Shown: piece after piece, positions 59,892 through 64,000 of the stretch
Layout: the number at the start of each line of letters is the position of its first letter
Numbering within the stretch: position 1 is the first letter of the stretch
Assembly (NCBI GenBank): GCA_902727895.1
Contig: CACVAP010000047.1
Span: 52,213 to 116,212 of the forward strand
Reading direction: 5' to 3'
DNA: 64,000 nt
From: an uncultured Sulfurovum sp.
GTDB lineage: Bacteria > Campylobacterota > Campylobacteria > Campylobacterales > Sulfurovaceae
Position numbers and translations under genes: made by a program
The notes under the pieces: generated by a model
The model's database searches: none
Told to the model about the DNA's origin: nothing
The model's input: only the letters and a program-made list of their open reading frames with translations

Positions 59892-62255
59892 TTACTTTCT
59901 TCGTCTATAGAAAAACCAAAATACTAATCCAAATAAAACTAAAATAGGAATCCCGACTTGTGTCCAAGCCGAGATTTTTACTGTTTTATTTAAAATATCA
60001 TTATGTTTCTCTTTGTCTATTTCAATGCCTGCCATATTTGCCATATGATTCATGGCTGAAATTGCTAAGTCACCCTTTGGAATGCTTTCATGACAAGACA
60101 AACAAGCCCCTTGACGGTCAAGTGTAGCTCTTTGCTTAGCAGACAAAGGATTCGCTAAAGTCCAATGGTTATCAACCGTTTGAACTTGTGTTCCATTTTC
60201 ATCTACCATGACTGAATAGTCATGCTTTAAGTTTGGAATAGCTGGAATCTGTTCATCTACTTTCTTAGGTAATACTTTACCATCTGCTGTCATAAGATCA
60301 ACAATGGTTGACTTAGTTTGGTCAGCAAAATACTTACCCCCATTTATTCCCATACCCAAGGCTTTTTTAGAAGTATGACAAGACTCACAGGTACGAGACT
60401 TCTTGCTAATAGTATGTGGATTCACTTGTGCCATGGTAATGGTGTTTTGCCCCTCTGCTCCAGCACCTTCTACATTTGGCATCTTGACAATATGGTTTTG
60501 CAGTAAAGCATTACCATCTTTCCCTATAACTGTAATGGTCGTTTGACAACCAGGAATGGTAGGCGAAACACGTCCTTCACCATTAACACTTAATGCAGGG
60601 TCTTCCCAACGTAGATAAGATCTTGTCTCTGTTACTTTACCATCTACTAAAAAATCTTTTAAGGTATCTTCTCCAGAATTTCCATGAATGTCATGTGCAT
60701 GAGAAGCAGCCAAATAATCAGGATTTTGTTTTCCTTCTGAATAGTCTATCTTCACATGACAACCATAACATTGAGGCGCCCACGTTGCATGACAAGTATA
60801 ACACTCTAGTTTATCGGTATGTGCTTCTATCTGATCCATGGCTACCAATGCTTTTTTAGAAAGCTTGTCTTGTTCTTTGAGGTATTTTAGAGGTTTAAGT
60901 TCTATATCTTTTCCTGATGCCAAGTGCATCATTATTTTGTCACCATGTCGAACTACTTTAGTCATGGGGTTTCCACGAGCTGAAAGTAAAAAACCATCTC
61001 CTTTATCTTTAGGGATGGCTCCTTTCTTTAGATACTCAGCTAAAGTGTCCGTTGTTCCACGCCCTTTTCCAGTTTTTGGTTTTAATTCAAACTCATCGGA
61101 ATAACCAAGAGGTAACTCCCAAGGATACTTTTTAGTTGTTCCATGACAATCTTGACACTCAATTTCCACAGCCCCAAGATTTGCTCCTGTCATAAAACCA
61201 TCTCCATGCATATCATTTGAAGTGTGACAATCTTGACATAACATTCCTTTAGAATAATGAATGTCTTCTGTCAGATGTAAATAACGTTTGGTATGTAGTT
61301 TTGGCTGTCCATTTCCATCATGATCAAAAGTACCTTGGTACTCTGTTTCCATTAGTCCTTGATAGGAAACTCCAATACGTTTTCCACGGTTATGACAAGT
61401 GGTACAAGTCTCTACAGGCACACCTGAATATTCTGTACCATGTACATTCACCTTGACCTTACGTGAAGACTGGATTTGATGGGTTAACATATGCCCTGCT
61501 TTATCATGAGGAATCATAGAATCATTCCCTTCATAAAACCCTTCATTTGAATAAGGAATATGGCAAGAAGCACAACCCATTCCTCTAAAGTCTCCACGGC
61601 GTTTTCGACCTTTTCCACCTGTATGACAACGTAAACATTCTTGTCTTAAGTACGTATAAACAGAAAGCAGTGGATCTTTTTCAATCTCTTCTGCTGTTGG
61701 TGCTTCAGGAATTTTCTTAGACTCTTTAGGAAAAGCTTGTGGTTCCATTTTTGAGAGTCGTGCCATGTATTCTTGATAAGTTTTTGTACCAAGTCTAGCA
61801 TGGGTATTGTTAGCATCATAATTTGACTCTGTATGGTTATACCCATCTGCTTTTCCAAACGACCACAAAGCCCCATGAATTTTCCCTGCTTCGGTGTTCA
61901 TTAGTGAGTTCCATTGAGACTTTACTTGCTCAGGATGGCACATACCACAAGTGTTAATGTTTATCCATTGACTCGTAGGACTTGGATAAAACTCTTTAGG
62001 ACCTTTATTTTCTAAAAAATACTTTAGCGTTCCAGAGTGTGAAGCATTTTTATCGTCAGTACTTGGGTTACCACCATGACAAACCACACAGTCATTACCT
62101 TTAGCCCCTGCTGTCTCTGCTACAGCTAAAATCTCTTGCATCATCTTAGAAGAGTGGTCACGAATATGTTCTATGCCATTATGACACTCGATACAGGAGT
62201 TTTTAGAAAAAAGTAAAATAGGAATAATAAATAATAAATAGAGAAGGTTTTTCAT
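59892..62255 (-). CDS. Membrane-anchored 12-heme c-type cytochrome
   Basis: A 787-residue periplasmic multiheme cytochrome. A signal peptide (MKNLLYLLFIIPILLFS) is followed by twelve CxxCH motifs: CIECH, CVVCH, CGMCH, CLRCH, CASCH, CTTCH, CQDCH twice, CYTCH, CYGCH, CESCH and CLSCH. A C-terminal membrane helix (VGIPILVLFGLVFWFFYRRRK) anchors it. A domain of about 90 residues without heme motifs lies between hemes 8 and 9 and another of about 120 between hemes 10 and 11. It would carry electrons between a quinone pool and periplasmic or outer partners, or be an enzyme. Substrate and subfamily are unknown. AAAGGAT lies before the ATG. Confidence 0.88.
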   Translation of the reverse strand: MKNLLYLLFIIPILLFSKNSCIECHNGIEHIRDHSSKMMQEILAVAETAGAKGNDCVVCHGGNPSTDDKNASHSGTLKYFLENKGPKEFYPSPTSQWININTCGMCHPEQVKSQWNSLMNTEAGKIHGALWSFGKADGYNHTESNYDANNTHARLGTKTYQEYMARLSKMEPQAFPKESKKIPEAPTAEEIEKDPLLSVYTYLRQECLRCHTGGKGRKRRGDFRGMGCASCHIPYSNEGFYEGNDSMIPHDKAGHMLTHQIQSSRKVKVNVHGTEYSGVPVETCTTCHNRGKRIGVSYQGLMETEYQGTFDHDGNGQPKLHTKRYLHLTEDIHYSKGMLCQDCHTSNDMHGDGFMTGANLGAVEIECQDCHGTTKKYPWELPLGYSDEFELKPKTGKGRGTTDTLAEYLKKGAIPKDKGDGFLLSARGNPMTKVVRHGDKIMMHLASGKDIELKPLKYLKEQDKLSKKALVAMDQIEAHTDKLECYTCHATWAPQCYGCHVKIDYSEGKQNPDYLAASHAHDIHGNSGEDTLKDFLVDGKVTETRSYLRWEDPALSVNGEGRVSPTIPGCQTTITVIGKDGNALLQNHIVKMPNVEGAGAEGQNTITMAQVNPHTISKKSRTCESCHTSKKALGMGINGGKYFADQTKSTIVDLMTADGKVLPKKVDEQIPAIPNLKHDYSVMVDENGTQVQTVDNHWTLANPLSAKQRATLDRQGACLSCHESIPKGDLAISAMNHMANMAGIEIDKEKHNDILNKTVKISAWTQVGIPILVLFGLVFWFFYRRRK

Positions 62256-62304
62256 GGAGCATCCTTTAGGCGTATTTTACCTAAAGAATGTAAGATTTGT
62301 TTTT

Positions 62305-62378
62305 TTAGTTCTTACGTCCTAAAACAGCAAGTGTAATTCCACCAGCTATGCTAAAATGCTTACTGCTTTATTATTCAT
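62305..62378 (-). pseudogene. Frame-disrupted mini-ORF (about 24 codons, hydrophobic)
   Basis: An ATG at 62378 with AAGGA 8 nt upstream begins MNNKAVSILA and then meets TAG. A single extra base near that stop would continue as IAGGITLAVLGRKN and end at TAA (62305). The two halves together look like a small membrane peptide. It lies between fabD and the 12-heme cytochrome on the same strand. It may be a recent frameshift, a sequencing error or a 10-codon leader peptide. Confidence 0.45.
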
Positions 62379-62408
62379 TTTGTAATCCTTAATAAAAAAT
62401 TCAAAATC

Positions 62409-63347
62409 TTATAACGCTTTTAAAGCCTCTATAGTCGCTTCAAGTGAAGCCATGTCTGACACATTAAAATGTGGTTTTTTAGTTGCTTTTTTGTTAAGCC
62501 CTTTAAGAACAGCACCATGACCAAACTCAATGTAGCAGTCTACCTCATCATCAAAATTTGCCATAGACTGTTTGTACTTAACTGGCTGTACGAGTTGTTG
62601 AGGAAGTAAAGCTAATGCTTCTTCTTTTGAACCATACGCATTTGCTGTAACATTTGAAATCACAGGAGCAACAAATGTATCTTTAATCATCTCATTTAAT
62701 TTTTCAGAAAGTGGGGCAACTGCTTCTTCTAATAAAGGACAGTGTGAAGCCACAGACATATCAAGTAACATGGCTCTTTTTGCTTTTGCTTCTTTTAAAA
62801 TAGGCACTAAAACTTCTAAGTCTTTTTTAATCCCAGCAATTACAATTTGACCATCAGAGTTATAGTTAACAGCCCAAACTTGAAGTCCAGCTGCTCTTTG
62901 CTCTTCACAGATTGTTTCTACAACTTCGTCTGAAAGACCTAAAGAAACCATCATGCCTACTTCTTGTTTTGAACAAGCATCAGCCATAAGCTTACCACGT
63001 AAGTTTACTAACTCAACAGCATCAATAGCATCTAAAGCCCCAGCAGCTACTAAGGCAGAAAACTCACCCAGTGAATGTCCCATAGTAATCGTTGGTTTAA
63101 TCTCTGTTGCATCTCTGAAAAGTTTATGCGCAATAGCAGCTACCAATAAAATAGCTGGTTGCGTAAACTCTGTTTGACCTAAGTTCTCGTTCTCTTCAAA
63201 AAGAAGATTTTCAAAGTCTATTCCTGTACGCTCACTTGCATCAGCTATCATCTGTTTTGCAACATCTGAATTTTCAAAAAAATCTTTTCCCATTCCCATT
63301 TTCTGAGAACCTTGACCTGCAAACAAAAATGCACATTTAACTGACAT
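62409..63347 (-). CDS. fabD: Malonyl CoA-ACP transacylase
   Basis: Loads malonyl groups onto acyl carrier protein for fatty acid synthesis. The nucleophile elbow is GHSLGEFSAL with S92. The N-terminal FAGQGSQKMGMGK oxyanion motif, the catalytic His in SVASHCPLL and the terminal HGAVLKGLNKK region are also visible. At 312 residues it is full length. It lies 45 bp after the 121-residue gene on the same strand. No other fab genes are adjacent. Confidence 0.96.
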   Translation of the reverse strand: MSVKCAFLFAGQGSQKMGMGKDFFENSDVAKQMIADASERTGIDFENLLFEENENLGQTEFTQPAILLVAAIAHKLFRDATEIKPTITMGHSLGEFSALVAAGALDAIDAVELVNLRGKLMADACSKQEVGMMVSLGLSDEVVETICEEQRAAGLQVWAVNYNSDGQIVIAGIKKDLEVLVPILKEAKAKRAMLLDMSVASHCPLLEEAVAPLSEKLNEMIKDTFVAPVISNVTANAYGSKEEALALLPQQLVQPVKYKQSMANFDDEVDCYIEFGHGAVLKGLNKKATKKPHFNVSDMASLEATIEALKAL

Positions 63348-63392
63348 ACTAAACCCTTAATTTAAAATTTAGATATTTTAGCCAAATGGTGG

Positions 63393-63758
63393 TTACGCCA
63401 TAATGAATAAGGCATATTTAGCATCAGCTGCATTAAAACCGAAACCAACTAACTCTTGAGGAGCATGTTCGTCACTTACAGATAATTTTACTTCATACAT
63501 CATTTGATCCATATCCATAATGGTTAAATGTTTAGCAAGTTCACCTATATCAAGTGCTTTCTCTTCTTTGTTAACTGTAAAGACTAACGTTCTAGAAAGT
63601 TTATCAACATGAAATGAAGCCACAGAAGCTTCACCAGCATAAATAAGATTCTTTTTCTCTTGTTCATCTTCTTTAAGTAACATTGCTGTTACTGCATACG
63701 TTTCATTATTGTTAATACTCTCTCTAATGTCTTCGATTAAGTCAATGACTACTTTCAT
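63393..63758 (-). CDS. Cytosolic protein of unknown function upstream of fabD
   Basis: A 121-residue soluble protein without signal peptide or cysteines. It has an N-terminal helix (VVIDLIEDIRESINNNETYAVTAMLL), a β-rich centre (VASFHVDKLSRTLVFTVNKEEKAL) and a C-terminal FGFNAADAKYALFIMA. Not recognised. GGAA lies 5 nt before the ATG. It sits between an L,D-transpeptidase and fabD on the same strand, 11 bp after the transpeptidase stop, so the three are probably one transcript. Confidence 0.72.
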   Translation of the reverse strand: MKVVIDLIEDIRESINNNETYAVTAMLLKEDEQEKKNLIYAGEASVASFHVDKLSRTLVFTVNKEEKALDIGELAKHLTIMDMDQMMYEVKLSVSDEHAPQELVGFGFNAADAKYALFIMA

Positions 63759-63769
63759 TTATTTCCTTT

Positions 63770-64000
63770 TTATCTACCTGTGTAACTGTATAAGAGTGCT
63801 TTCTTTAGTTTCGCGAAAACCTGCCATTTATCTTGAGGACGTATGGCAAAACAACCATGACTACGCCCACCCCCATTAACATATTTTGCAGGGTGTATAA
63901 TAACATCTCTTCCCCCTCTTCGTGTTGGATAACCTACCTTTTTATTAGACCATTGTAAACCTTGTACAGAAAGGTATCGATAACGCTTCTTTTTTGTTTT
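63770..64000 (-). CDS. Murein L,D-transpeptidase catalytic domain protein (3' part only)
   Basis: The C-terminal 77 residues of a YkuD_2-type L,D-transpeptidase. The catalytic motif is GGGRSHGCFAI, with the nucleophile Cys, preceded by DVIIHPAKYVNG. The family makes 3–3 cross-links or attaches proteins to peptidoglycan. The 5' part lies beyond the window edge; the codon frame is intact to base 64000. This segment was not in the ORF track because it lacks a start. It lies 11 bp before the 121-residue gene. Confidence 0.9.
   Translation of the reverse strand, partial: KTKKKRYRYLSVQGLQWSNKKVGYPTRRGGRDVIIHPAKYVNGGGRSHGCFAIRPQDKWQVFAKLKKALLYSYTGR

Noticed and set aside
61646-61876. 76-residue ORF inside the 12-heme cytochrome on the same strand
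   Set aside because: It is an alternative frame of the cytochrome gene without a ribosome binding site or heme motif.

Overview
The window is a continuous, AT-rich, densely coded bacterial chromosome segment. Gene content and order point to a free-living member of the Campylobacterota (formerly Epsilonproteobacteria), probably of the Sulfurovum/Sulfurimonas type. The blocks rluD–(FN3 lipoprotein)–trmB–ftsE–ftsX–envC, nadK/recN–tatD–mltD–hisB–kdsC–lptC–aspS–adk and lptA–engB–(mreD-like)–mrdA match, from memory, blocks of Campylobacter jejuni. Cobalamin-dependent MetH, HemH, a 12-heme cytochrome c and amino-acid biosynthesis genes suggest a self-sufficient, respiring environmental organism. No phage, insertion sequence, CRISPR array, toxin-antitoxin pair or complete defence system was recognised.

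Layout. 1–4.75 kb, minus strand: LPS transport and cell-wall genes (lptA, engB, a GNAT enzyme, a MreD-like protein, mrdA, a Cys-tailed small protein) ending in the 5' part of ilvB. 4.8–7.0 kb, plus: psd, a HAD phosphatase and a DUF445 protein. 7.0–13.6 kb, minus: an rluD operon with a FlpA-like fibronectin-III lipoprotein, trmB and the divisome module ftsE–ftsX–envC, then an aldo/keto reductase. 13.6–18.5 kb: an unknown exported protein, tRNA-Ser(GCU), and the folD–lepB–rpiB–era–plsC operon. 18.5–28.1 kb: a small cytochrome c, tamA/tamB, proA, dedA, yigZ, hemH and a radical SAM enzyme. 28.1–31.6 kb is an accessory stretch: thioredoxin-like and SdiA-regulated-like lipoproteins, AT-only palindromes, a leucine-rich-repeat protein, small exported proteins, two REP/BIME-like inverted repeat pairs and a 69-residue protein with an internal triplicated motif. 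31.7–35.2 kb: metH.

35.5–44.9 kb: an NlpC/P60 lipoprotein, lptC–kdsC–hisB, a SPOR lipoprotein, an MltD-like lytic transglycosylase, tatD, two paralogous membrane-anchored LysM proteins, recN and nadK. 45.0–53.5 kb: aspS, adk, an orphan HsdS-like single-domain protein, a lipoprotein, an MFS transporter, a seven-repeat propeller-like protein, small unknowns and guaA. 53.7–64 kb: a metal-transport-like membrane protein with a Cys-rich tail, an SPFH-domain lipoprotein, a YgiQ radical SAM protein, unknown envelope proteins, a 12-heme cytochrome with a small membrane partner, a frame-disrupted mini-ORF, fabD and the 3' part of an L,D-transpeptidase.

The dominant theme is envelope construction: lipid-linked genes (psd, plsC, fabD), LPS transport (lptA, lptC, kdsC), outer-membrane assembly (tamA/tamB) and peptidoglycan synthesis and remodelling (mrdA, ftsEX/envC, mltD, SPOR, LysM, NlpC/P60, L,D-transpeptidase). 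Likely sigma-70 -10 boxes (TATAAT or close) are readable at many operon heads. At four genes the -10 box lies only 5–6 nt before an ATG that has no ribosome binding site, which suggests leaderless transcripts. I found no clear evidence of a wholly new system. The best candidates for follow-up are the 12-heme cytochrome locus, the triplicate-repeat small protein next to the REP pairs, the orphan HsdS-like gene and the set of putative leaderless genes.
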